From: Dehalococcoidia bacterium
GTDB taxonomy: Bacteria > Chloroflexota > Dehalococcoidia > Dehalococcoidales > RBG-16-60-22
Direction of reading: 5' to 3'
Assembly: GCA_030615655.1 (NCBI GenBank)
Contig: JAUWYU010000095.1
Span: 1 to 6,170 of the forward strand
DNA length: 6,170 nt
A program made the position numbers and the translations under genes. The notes under the pieces are model-generated. The model made no database searches. It was not told where the DNA came from and saw only the letters and a program-made list of their open reading frames with translations. Below are positions 1 to 5,393 of the stretch, one piece after another. Each line of letters starts with the position of its first letter. Position 1 is the first letter of the stretch.

Positions 1-114
1 GTAGGCTTTTTCGGCTTCCGGGCTGGAGAATTTTACATCAGGCGGTGAAAGCCACTTCTTTAACCTCTCCTCACGCTTTTCCTGCCAAGTCATAGCTGCC
101 CACTCTTTTTCCAT
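1..114 (-). CDS. UroD/MtaA-superfamily methyltransferase, second copy (N-terminus only)
   Basis: Only the first 38 codons are present; the gene continues beyond the left edge. It starts at ATG 114-112, preceded by a good SD site (AGGAAAGGA, complement of 120-128) five bases upstream. The peptide begins MEKEWAAMT and carries KREER and SSPEAEKAY. It matches the start of the complete methyltransferase at 200-1534 in 28 of 38 residues with no gaps, so it is a paralog from tandem duplication. The DNA is also similar: 8-30 and 1428-1450 are identical over 23 bases. Known for the family: UroD-fold proteins beside corrinoid proteins act as corrinoid-dependent methyltransferases. The substrate cannot be inferred from this fragment. 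It is third in the minus-strand operon, behind a terminator-like hairpin, and no promoter is visible in the 85-nt gap, so it probably depends on read-through. Confidence 0.85.
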   Translation of the reverse strand, partial: MEKEWAAMTWQEKREERLKKWLSPPDVKFSSPEAEKAY

Positions 115-148
115 TTAAATCCTTTCCTGACACAGCTAGCCTCAGTTT

Positions 149-173
149 AAAAAAAGAGCGCTTTCAAGCGCTG
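149..173 (-). terminator. Intrinsic-terminator-like hairpin between the two methyltransferase genes
   Basis: Read on the minus strand, AGCGCT (172-167), a TGAA loop and AGCGCT (162-157) form a perfect 6-bp GC-rich stem, followed by one C and seven T (155-149). This is the classic shape of a Rho-independent terminator for leftward transcription. It begins 27 nt past the stop codon of the 200-1534 gene and ends 34 nt before the next start codon. Direct GCTAGCC copies at 135-141 and 173-179 flank it. Since the next gene has a good SD but no visible promoter, it may act as a partial terminator that lowers expression of the second methyltransferase. Confidence 0.75.
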
Positions 174-199
174 CTAGCCGGACAAACACTTATTGCTTT

Positions 200-1534
200 T
201 TATTTATACACGCCGTATTCTTTGGCGGCTTCCATCATGGCGCGCAGATTGTCCGGATTACCCTCGTCAATGTTGGCTCCCCCGGCCAGTACATAACCGC
301 CGCCCGGGCCGCAGACCTCGATGAGCTTGCGGCAGTGTTCCTTAACCTGCTGCGGCGTACCGGTCATTATCAGCGAAGTGGGCACGTTGCCGATGAGGCA
401 GGCTTTGCCGCCGAGGACTTCCTTGGCCCTGGCCATATCCGTCTGGTCAAAATACCATGCTACCGAGGCTTTCGGCAGTTCCTTGATAATATCCAAGCGC
501 CTGTTGTAGCTACCCTCGGCAAATAGTATCGGCACGATACCTTCGTTGACCAGGCTCATGACAACCTTCTTCAGGGTGGGCCAGTAGAAGGTCTCGTACT
601 GCTTTTCGGACATAAAGCCGTCAGCACCTTTGTGCAGCGGCATCATTATTATCGGGGCACTTGAGGGACCTATTGAAGATAGTGCCGAATCAATGGTCAG
701 GGGTGTTATTCTTTCCATGGCTTCCTGGAGCTTGGCTGGCCGCTGGAACATGTCCATCATAATCCCCTGCGTCCCTCTGAGCGTATCGCCGAGGGTGTCA
801 AAGGGCGCCTTGGCGAGGCCCGACATTATGCCCGGGAATCCCAATTCCAGTGCTTCCTGGCTTACTTCACCGACCACAGCTGCCCACTTCAGGCTTTCCC
901 TGCCGGCCTTTAATAGAGCCTCAAAGGCAGCCTGAACATCGGGGAGGCCATAAGGCACGAAAGACATAATGGCTATTTCTTCAATAGTCGTAAAGGGGGG
1001 GATATTGCGCAAAGGCTCAAAAGCCCCGAACACGCGCGGCAGATAGATTCTGAGCCAGAAGTTAGACGGGTCTTTGATGAGGTCGTCATATTCATCCGCC
1101 TTCATATACTCACCTTCAACGCATTGATACGTCGTGGTATTGCCAGCTAGCCCGTGGCCGGGCCATTTGTATAATTTATAGTCGACGGCTTCCAGGGCTC
1201 TTCCCGGAGGGACCATGACGGGTCCAAAGAATGTATCCTGGTCGCCTATTTCGTGGAGGAATTTGAGCCAGGCACGCTTAAGCTCATCGTAATCATACAT
1301 GACGGTACGGAGGTCTGTCCCGGCGTAGTATGCCGGGAAATTGCTGGCAGGCAGAATGCAGGGAACCCGGTCGGGTTCCTGCACCTTAAGGGCCCTGATT
1401 AACCTGGTTACCCTTTCCTTATATGCCTTTTCGGCTTCCGGGCTGGAGAAGGTAACACCCCGGGGAGAAAGCCAGCGTTTGAACCGCTCTTCCCGTTTTT
1501 CATCGGGAGTTAACTCCGCCCATTGCTTTTCCAT
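200..1534 (-). CDS. Corrinoid-dependent methyltransferase, UroD/MtaA superfamily
   Basis: This 444-residue protein is probably a cytosolic TIM-barrel methyltransferase that exchanges a methyl group with the corrinoid protein encoded just upstream. Family evidence: an MtaA-like N-terminal DRVPCILP (55-62), HKGADGFMS (301-309), FAEGSYNRRL (338-347), the GNVPTSLIMTGTP stretch (382-394), and the C-terminal GPGGGYVLAGGA (409-420) typical of this superfamily. The start is placed at ATG 1534-1532, not the in-frame ATG at 1555, because the paralog at 1-114 begins with the same MEK sequence, and the upstream ATG lies inside the corrinoid gene. Only 2 nt separate it from the corrinoid stop codon, so translation is probably coupled; the SD is weak. 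By eye, the His-x-Cys and distal Cys zinc ligands of MtaA/MtbA are replaced (F338, E340 and A420), so it is probably not a standard CoM methyltransferase. It is not a heme-pathway UroD by context. The substrate is unknown. Confidence 0.87.
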   Translation of the reverse strand: MEKQWAELTPDEKREERFKRWLSPRGVTFSSPEAEKAYKERVTRLIRALKVQEPDRVPCILPASNFPAYYAGTDLRTVMYDYDELKRAWLKFLHEIGDQDTFFGPVMVPPGRALEAVDYKLYKWPGHGLAGNTTTYQCVEGEYMKADEYDDLIKDPSNFWLRIYLPRVFGAFEPLRNIPPFTTIEEIAIMSFVPYGLPDVQAAFEALLKAGRESLKWAAVVGEVSQEALELGFPGIMSGLAKAPFDTLGDTLRGTQGIMMDMFQRPAKLQEAMERITPLTIDSALSSIGPSSAPIIMMPLHKGADGFMSEKQYETFYWPTLKKVVMSLVNEGIVPILFAEGSYNRRLDIIKELPKASVAWYFDQTDMARAKEVLGGKACLIGNVPTSLIMTGTPQQVKEHCRKLIEVCGPGGGYVLAGGANIDEGNPDNLRAMMEAAKEYGVYK

Positions 1535-1536
1535 GG

Positions 1537-2172
1537 TCAACTGGCCCCAATCCACTGTTTTGCCAGAGATACCGCTGCCATGGCGTCCTTACCGTAGGCA
1601 TCGGCCCTGGCATATTTCTTGACTTCATCGTCCATCTGGCCGCCGCCGATCATGATTTTCATTTTATCCCTCAGGCCGGCCTTTTCAAGAGCTTCTACCG
1701 TCTCTTTCATAGCGTCAAAGGCGGGGGTTAAGAATCCACTCAACCCCAGAACCGGGGCTCCGGTCTCCTTCATTTTCGCCACGAATGCCTCGACGGGAAC
1801 ATCGACGCCCAGGTTGTAAACCTCAAAACCGTTGACATCCAGCATGAAGTCAACGATGTTCAAGCCGATATCATGAATATCCCCGGCTACCGTGCCGATG
1901 ACAACCTTGCCCAGACGCTTGGTCCGGGTAGCCGACCCGGTCAGATGCGGTTTAACCATCTCGGTTACCTGCTTGAGAAGCTCGCCGGAATAGACAAGCT
2001 CCGGCAGGAAGTACTCACCGTCGGCGAAGCGCTGGCCGACAATTTCCATACCTTTCCGGCTATCCTCCAGGATTTTTATGGGTTCCTCGCCAGCATCAAG
2101 CCTTTGCTTGACCAGTCCCATAACTTCTCCTTCCTTCAAATCGGCTAACAGATTGACTAAATCTCCGGACAT
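1537..2172 (-). CDS. Methyltransferase cognate corrinoid protein (MtaC/MtbC/MtmC type)
   Basis: This 211-residue cytosolic protein carries a cobamide cofactor that accepts and donates methyl groups. Residues 1-85 look like the helical cap domain (B12-binding_2), with GQRFADGEYFLPELVYSGE at 46-64. Residues 88-210 are the Rossmann-like B12-binding domain. The cofactor motif GDIHDIGLNIV is at 97-107, with His100 as the expected lower axial cobalt ligand and D98 and G103 completing DxHxxG. The later S-x-L-type segment is GLSGFLT (143-149), and a glycine-rich GGGQ at 176-179 sits where the nucleotide tail is usually bound. Length is normal for the family. ATG 2172-2170 has a strong SD (AGGAGG, complement of 2180-2185) seven bases upstream. 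It is the first gene of the minus-strand operon, about 80 nt from the predicted transcription start, and most likely serves both methyltransferases that follow. Confidence 0.95.
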   Translation of the reverse strand: MSGDLVNLLADLKEGEVMGLVKQRLDAGEEPIKILEDSRKGMEIVGQRFADGEYFLPELVYSGELLKQVTEMVKPHLTGSATRTKRLGKVVIGTVAGDIHDIGLNIVDFMLDVNGFEVYNLGVDVPVEAFVAKMKETGAPVLGLSGFLTPAFDAMKETVEALEKAGLRDKMKIMIGGGQMDDEVKKYARADAYGKDAMAAVSLAKQWIGAS

Positions 2173-2259
2173 AACTTTTCCTCCTTAGTTTTTTAATGAC
2201 ACTTCAAAATAGTTGTGATTCGTTCGTTTTTTCCTGTCTGGAAGGTTACTCGTTAAGGC

Positions 2260-2288
2260 AGTATATCAATGGGCAGATAAAAAGTCAA
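2260..2288 (-). promoter_or_regulatory. Sigma70-type promoter of the methyltransferase operon
   Basis: On the minus strand, TTGACT (-35, complement of 2283-2288) and TATACT (-10, complement of 2260-2265) are separated by exactly 17 bases. Each box has one mismatch to consensus. The start would be near 2253, giving an untranslated leader of about 80 nt before the corrinoid gene. That leader is too short for a cobalamin riboswitch, and I see no other riboswitch in it. Confidence 0.75.
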
Positions 2289-2316
2289 ATATTATATTTT
2301 GCAGTCGGCATTTCGG

Positions 2317-2347
2317 GGCGGCGGTACGCGCCGGCACACCAGCCGCC
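2317..2347. repeat. GC-rich inverted repeat between the divergent promoters
   Basis: GGCGGCGGT (2317-2325) pairs with ACC-A-GCCGCC (2338-2347), a 9-bp stem with one bulged A and a 12-nt loop. No T-tract follows on either strand, so it does not look like an intrinsic terminator. It lies upstream of both mapped promoters (-35 boxes at 2283-2288 minus and 2374-2379 plus), so neither would transcribe it. It could be a regulator-binding site, or chance structure in a GC-rich patch. The rest of the gene-free 2173-2415 stretch holds only the two promoters and the corrinoid-gene leader. Confidence 0.4.
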
Positions 2348-2373
2348 GATTTCCAGAAAAATTGGAGGGGTTC

Positions 2374-2402
2374 TTTACAACAGTCATCTTTTGGGCTAAA
2401 AT
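2374..2402 (+). promoter_or_regulatory. Sigma70-type promoter of the tRNA-Gly gene
   Basis: TTTACA (-35, 2374-2379) and TAAAAT (-10, 2397-2402) are separated by exactly 17 bases, each with one mismatch to consensus. Transcription would start near 2409, a few bases before the mature tRNA 5' end at 2416, as is common for tRNA genes. It may also feed the SDR and mutase operon downstream, for which no separate convincing promoter is visible. Confidence 0.7.
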
Positions 2403-2415
2403 TAAGACGTTTTTC

Positions 2416-2490
2416 GCGGGAGTAGTTCAGAGGCAGAACGTCTGCTTCCCAAGCAGAAAGTCGAGGGTTCGAATCCCTTCTCCCGCTCCA
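2416..2490 (+). tRNA. tRNA-Gly (anticodon CCC), CCA encoded
   Basis: A full cloverleaf can be folded. Acceptor stem GCGGGAG (2416-2422) pairs with CTCCCGC (2480-2486). The D stem is GTTC/GAAC (2425-2428 and 2436-2439). The anticodon stem is TCTGC/GCAGA around the loop TTCCCAA (2446-2452), with anticodon CCC at 2448-2450. The T arm is GAGGG-TTCGAAT-CCCTT, containing the invariant TTCGA. The discriminator base is T (2487), as usual for bacterial tRNA-Gly, and CCA is encoded at 2488-2490. The body is 72 nt and no stem has a mismatch other than a G-U pair in the T stem. It decodes GGG. Confidence 0.97.
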
Positions 2491-2507
2491 TAAAGCCAGG
2501 AAGAGCA

Positions 2508-2588
2508 ATGGATTACCCGCCAGAGGCTCCCAAGCCTTTCTGTCCAATCACAGGGGTGCACTCCACTATTATCAGGGACCGAATATGA
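2508..2588 (+). CDS. Candidate small ORF (26 codons), unrecognised
   Basis: ATG 2508-2510 is preceded by a purine-rich SD-like AGGAAGAG (2498-2505). The reading frame runs 26 codons to TGA 2586-2588, ending 24 nt before the GTG start of the SDR gene. The peptide starts MDYPPEAPKPFCPITG and is proline-rich, with one cysteine, no signal peptide and no membrane segment. I do not recognise it. It could be a leader peptide or small protein translated ahead of the SDR and mutase operon, or a chance ORF. Its position just after a tRNA, and a possible hairpin inside it at 2522-2539, weaken the case. Confidence 0.25.
   Translation: MDYPPEAPKPFCPITGVHSTIIRDRI
2522..2539 (+). terminator. Weak hairpin downstream of the tRNA, possible poor terminator
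   Basis: AGAGGCT (2522-2528), a CCCA loop and AGCCTTT (2533-2539) form a 7-bp stem with one G-U pair. The following bases (CTGTCC) are not a real T-tract, so termination would be inefficient at best. It may mark the end of the tRNA transcript or allow read-through into the SDR gene. Confidence 0.25.
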
Positions 2589-2612
2589 AATATAATCACA
2601 GGGAGGTAAAAG

Positions 2613-3455
2613 GTGTTACTTAAGAACAGGGTGGCTATTGTTACCGGAGGCGCCAAGGGAATGGGTAGAGGTATCGCCCTCAAATTTGCCGAGGAAGGCT
2701 GCGATGTAGTGGTAAATGCTCTGCACATAGAAGGCGCTAAAAAAGTAGCGGATGAGGTCGCGGCTCTGGGCCGGAAGTCGCTGGCGGTTAAAGCCGATAT
2801 ATCCAAAAACGCCGAAGTGCAGGATATGGTGGCCAAGACCATAAAAGAATTCGGGAAAATTGATATTCTGGTCAATAATGCGGGAGGGGTCACGGGGGCA
2901 AAGGGGGGAAATACCGACACGGCGAATGAAGAGGACTGGGATAAAGTGATAAACGTGAACCTGAAGGGAGCGTTTCTGGTCTGCATGGCAGTTATTCCCC
3001 ATATGAAAAAGAATAAATACGGCAAGATTATTAACGTTTCGTCCATGGGTGCCGTTAGTCCGTCTGTTTCCGTTCTTCATTATCATTCGGCTAAGGCAGG
3101 AGTCCTGGGGTTGACGCTGAACCTGGCTTTTGAACTGGCCCCCTTTAATATTTATGCGAACGCCATCGTCCCGGGGCCCATTGAAACACCGTTCTGGGAT
3201 GCTCTGATGCCGCCAGGGCCGGATAGAGATGCTTTTTTCAAGGCGTTGAGCAAAAAGGAAATACCCCTGGGGAGGATGGGTACACCGGAGGATATCGCCG
3301 GGCCTGCCTTATTCCTGGCGTCGGGGCTTTCGGACTATGTTACGGGTCAGATTATATATGCCGCCGGAGGACAACCACTGTCGTCACATGCGGCAACATT
3401 CTTATCTTCAGGTAATGACGGAGGGAACGATGAAGAAGCTCAGAGTCAGAAATAA
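2613..3455 (+). CDS. Short-chain dehydrogenase/reductase (SDR, FabG-like)
   Basis: This 280-residue protein is a cytosolic NAD(P)-dependent oxidoreductase of the classical SDR family. The Rossmann nucleotide-binding motif TGGAKGMG is at 11-18, NNAG at 88-91, and the catalytic tetrad reads N116, S144, Y157 and K161 (YHSAK at 157-161), with the usual 13-residue Ser-Tyr spacing. PGPIETPF (187-194) and YVTGQIIYAAGG (242-253) are the usual C-terminal landmarks. GTG 2613 is chosen because GGGAGG (2601-2606) sits six bases upstream. After the normal family end near residue 253 there is a tail of about 27 residues, rich in Ser, Gly, Asp and Glu, whose last part overlaps the mutase gene by 26 nt. The overlap suggests translational coupling and a shared pathway. 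The substrate is unknown; a hydroxy- or keto-acid linked to the mutase is my inference. FabG in fatty-acid synthesis is less likely in this context. Confidence 0.92.
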   Translation: MLLKNRVAIVTGGAKGMGRGIALKFAEEGCDVVVNALHIEGAKKVADEVAALGRKSLAVKADISKNAEVQDMVAKTIKEFGKIDILVNNAGGVTGAKGGNTDTANEEDWDKVINVNLKGAFLVCMAVIPHMKKNKYGKIINVSSMGAVSPSVSVLHYHSAKAGVLGLTLNLAFELAPFNIYANAIVPGPIETPFWDALMPPGPDRDAFFKALSKKEIPLGRMGTPEDIAGPALFLASGLSDYVTGQIIYAAGGQPLSSHAATFLSSGNDGGNDEEAQSQK

Positions 3456-4890
3456 GCGTATAGATGATGACCTCCTGATGAAGAAGAGGCGAGAGGAGCT
3501 GGACAGGTGGCCGACCGGCAAGGAGGTCGATTTCGACGAGGCGGTGGCCTACCAGAAGAGCCTGCCCGACAGTAAAATCTGGTGGAAGGTGATGGCCAAG
3601 CTGCGCGAAGAGGGCAGGATGAGTGTCTTCCCCAGAGCCGGAACGCCGATACTCGAAGATATGATAGAGCTCTGCCAGTCGTTGAGAGAATCAGGCGTGG
3701 TTCTCATCCCGGTGACAACCGACAGTTATACACGGGCCGGCCAGTACGAGAAGGTAGAGGATATTTTAAAGGAGTGTTACAGGACCGGCAAGCCGCTGCT
3801 GAACGGGTATCCCATCATTAACTACGGAGTGAAGAAGACCCGAAAGCTCGTCGAGAGCATCGATGCCGCTTTCAGTCCCCGGGGAGCCGGCGGGGAAATT
3901 GGCATTGCTTCAGGTTTAACAACGTTCAACGCAGGTATCGGTTTTTTGGGCTTCGGCAGCTATTCTAAAAATATGACAATACAGCAGCTTGTCGAACATA
4001 GCCAGAACGGCATGAGAATAGTCGGCTGGTACGCCGATAGAGGGGTGATACTGTGCACCGACCTCCACGGATGGCTGCCCAGCGCACCTTTCCCGTTGAG
4101 CGTCAATATAGTCTGCCAGATTATCGAAGCCGTTACAGCAGCCGAGCAGGGTCAGAAGGCTTTATACCCGCTGGTACCCTGCATGGGGAATATGGTGCAG
4201 GATTTAGCCTGGATAAGACTGACTCCAAGACTCATCAGGGAGTACCTGGACAAGTTCGGTTATCAGGATGCCATGATTACCGGTACCTGTCCCGCCCAGA
4301 CCCCTCTCTTCCCGGTCGCCATGGACCTGGGAGGCGCCTTTGCTTACCTCACCTATGTATCGATGGTGGGGGCGCTGTCAAAGAGTAACGCCGTGGATTT
4401 GCGGAGTATTGACGAGGGGGCCGGCATTCCTTCTAAAGATACCAATACGATAAGCTACCGGGCGGCTAAATGGATTTTCGACGTGGTGCGGGAACAGAAG
4501 ATAGAAATCGATGTTAAAGACATAGACACGGAAGAGAGAGTGACTGAAATCGAGGTAAGGGCGATACTCGATAGAATAATTGAACTCGGCGATGGTGATA
4601 TCGTCGACGGTACGATAAAAGCCGTCGAGTCCGGAGTCCTCGATTCGCCGTGGAGTCCCAACGTGAACGTTAAAGATGAAGTACTGGGGGTAAGGGATGC
4701 CCGAGGAGCCTGCCGGTACCTCGAGTTCGGCAATCTTCCCATACCGGAGGAAATTAAGGAGTTCCACCGCGAGAAAGTGGCGGAGAGGGAAAAGCTGGAG
4801 GGGAGAAAAACGGATTACCATACCGCCGTCAAGGACCTGTGGAGTCTCAGCAAAGGGAAAATAGTGGGCATACCCCCTTATGATAAGTAA
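3430..4890 (+). CDS. glmE: Glutamate mutase epsilon-type catalytic subunit, probably with altered substrate
   Basis: This is the large subunit of an adenosylcobalamin-dependent carbon-skeleton mutase; the known family member converts glutamate to 3-methylaspartate. The 486 residues fit the family (about 483). Clear family landmarks are RWPTGKEVD (26-34), FPRAG (67-71), TTDSYTRAGQY (96-106), LLNGYPIINYGVK (123-135), CMGNMVQD (251-258), DEGAGIPSKDTN (328-339) and CRYLEFGN (428-435). By eye-alignment with C. cochlearium GlmE, the carboxylate-binding arginines are kept (R69, R102 and R151 for R66, R100 and R149). However, Glu171, which contacts the substrate amino group, becomes A168, and Tyr177 becomes G174; Tyr181 is kept as Y178. 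The substrate may therefore not be glutamate. The start is ATG 3430, with GGAGGG (3420-3425) four bases upstream and homology beginning there; in-frame ATGs at 3337 and 3415 lie inside the SDR gene. The symbol denotes the family only. Confidence 0.9.
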   Translation: MKKLRVRNKRIDDDLLMKKRREELDRWPTGKEVDFDEAVAYQKSLPDSKIWWKVMAKLREEGRMSVFPRAGTPILEDMIELCQSLRESGVVLIPVTTDSYTRAGQYEKVEDILKECYRTGKPLLNGYPIINYGVKKTRKLVESIDAAFSPRGAGGEIGIASGLTTFNAGIGFLGFGSYSKNMTIQQLVEHSQNGMRIVGWYADRGVILCTDLHGWLPSAPFPLSVNIVCQIIEAVTAAEQGQKALYPLVPCMGNMVQDLAWIRLTPRLIREYLDKFGYQDAMITGTCPAQTPLFPVAMDLGGAFAYLTYVSMVGALSKSNAVDLRSIDEGAGIPSKDTNTISYRAAKWIFDVVREQKIEIDVKDIDTEERVTEIEVRAILDRIIELGDGDIVDGTIKAVESGVLDSPWSPNVNVKDEVLGVRDARGACRYLEFGNLPIPEEIKEFHREKVAEREKLEGRKTDYHTAVKDLWSLSKGKIVGIPPYDK

Positions 4891-4934
4891 CCTCTCCGAT
4901 TGACCAAGTATAATAAGCCCGGAAGGAGAAGCGA

Positions 4935-5363
4935 TTGAAGAAAGCAGCGACAATCATAACCGGGACAGTGGGCATGGATGCGCATGTCATCGGCACCAAA
5001 ATCGTCTCCCGCACGCTGAAGGATGCCGGGTTCAATGTCGTGGCACTGGGCATGCAGGTATCTCCGGAGGAGTTTATCAGCGTGGCGCAGGAAACGAATG
5101 CGGATGCTATCCTGATGACTTCACTTTACGGCATGGCTGAGCTGGACCTGAAAGGATTTAATGAGAAACGGATGGAGGCCGGACTGGGTGATATGCTCCT
5201 TTATATCGGCGGTAACCTGGTGATAGGCAGGTATGACCCGAAGGAGGTCGAACCGAGGTTTAAGAAACTGGGATTCGACCGGGTCTACCCGCCCGAGACG
5301 GATATCGTCACGGTGATTGAGAGCGACCTCAAGAAAGACCTCAAGGCGAAAGGTAAGATGTAG
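4935..5363 (+). CDS. glmS: Glutamate mutase sigma-type small subunit (B12-binding)
   Basis: This 142-residue protein is the small cobalamin-binding subunit that pairs with the upstream large subunit in an E2S2-type mutase. The DxHxxG motif is GMDAHVIG (13-20), with D15, H17 (expected cobalt ligand) and G20. TSLYGMAELDLKG (56-68) matches the S-L-Y-G loop of GlmS, YIGGNLVIGRY (91-101) supplies the cofactor-tail glycines, and GFDRVYPPET (117-126) is a family hallmark near the C-terminus. Length is slightly above the usual 137. The start is TTG 4935-4937, supported by a strong SD (GGAAGGAG, 4921-4928) six bases upstream and by family alignment. It lies 44 nt after the large-subunit gene. The symbol is that of glutamate mutase component S, not glucosamine synthase or the repair protein MutS. 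The actual substrate is set by the large subunit. Confidence 0.93.
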   Translation: MKKAATIITGTVGMDAHVIGTKIVSRTLKDAGFNVVALGMQVSPEEFISVAQETNADAILMTSLYGMAELDLKGFNEKRMEAGLGDMLLYIGGNLVIGRYDPKEVEPRFKKLGFDRVYPPETDIVTVIESDLKKDLKAKGKM

Positions 5364-5393
5364 TCGGAAAAATTACTACGGTATTGATAACCG

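Noticed and set aside
2173..2253. Cobalamin riboswitch in the leader of the corrinoid gene
   Set aside because: The leader is only about 80 nt and lacks a B12-box-like conserved core, so it is too short for a cobalamin riboswitch.
2291..2296. Minus-strand TATAAT (complement of 2291-2296) as an alternative -10 for the corrinoid operon
   Set aside because: The position 17 bases upstream is GC-rich and has no -35 resemblance; the 2260-2288 promoter is far better.
2416..2490. tRNA-Gly as an attachment site of an integrated element
   Set aside because: No integrase gene and no second copy of the tRNA 3' end is seen in the window.
2266..2547. 93-codon minus-strand ORF across the tRNA, containing RRDSNPRLSAWEADVLPL
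   Set aside because: This is the well-known spurious translation of the antisense strand of a tRNA gene; it also covers both promoters and has no SD support.
2591..2596. TATAAT as a -10 box for the SDR operon
   Set aside because: It lies only a few bases before the SD and start codon, and no -35-like sequence is found 16-18 bases upstream.
2513..3086. Long minus-strand ORFs opposite the SDR gene
   Set aside because: They are antisense shadows of a clear SDR gene, with no recognisable domains or ribosome binding sites.
4909..4914. TATAAT as an internal promoter before the small-subunit gene
   Set aside because: The only TTGAC-like sequence is just a few bases away, so spacing is wrong, and the correct -35 position (4886-4891) does not match consensus.
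4378..4953. 191-codon minus-strand ORF opposite the end of the mutase large subunit
   Set aside because: It lies antisense to a conserved coding region, and its sequence resembles no family I recognise.
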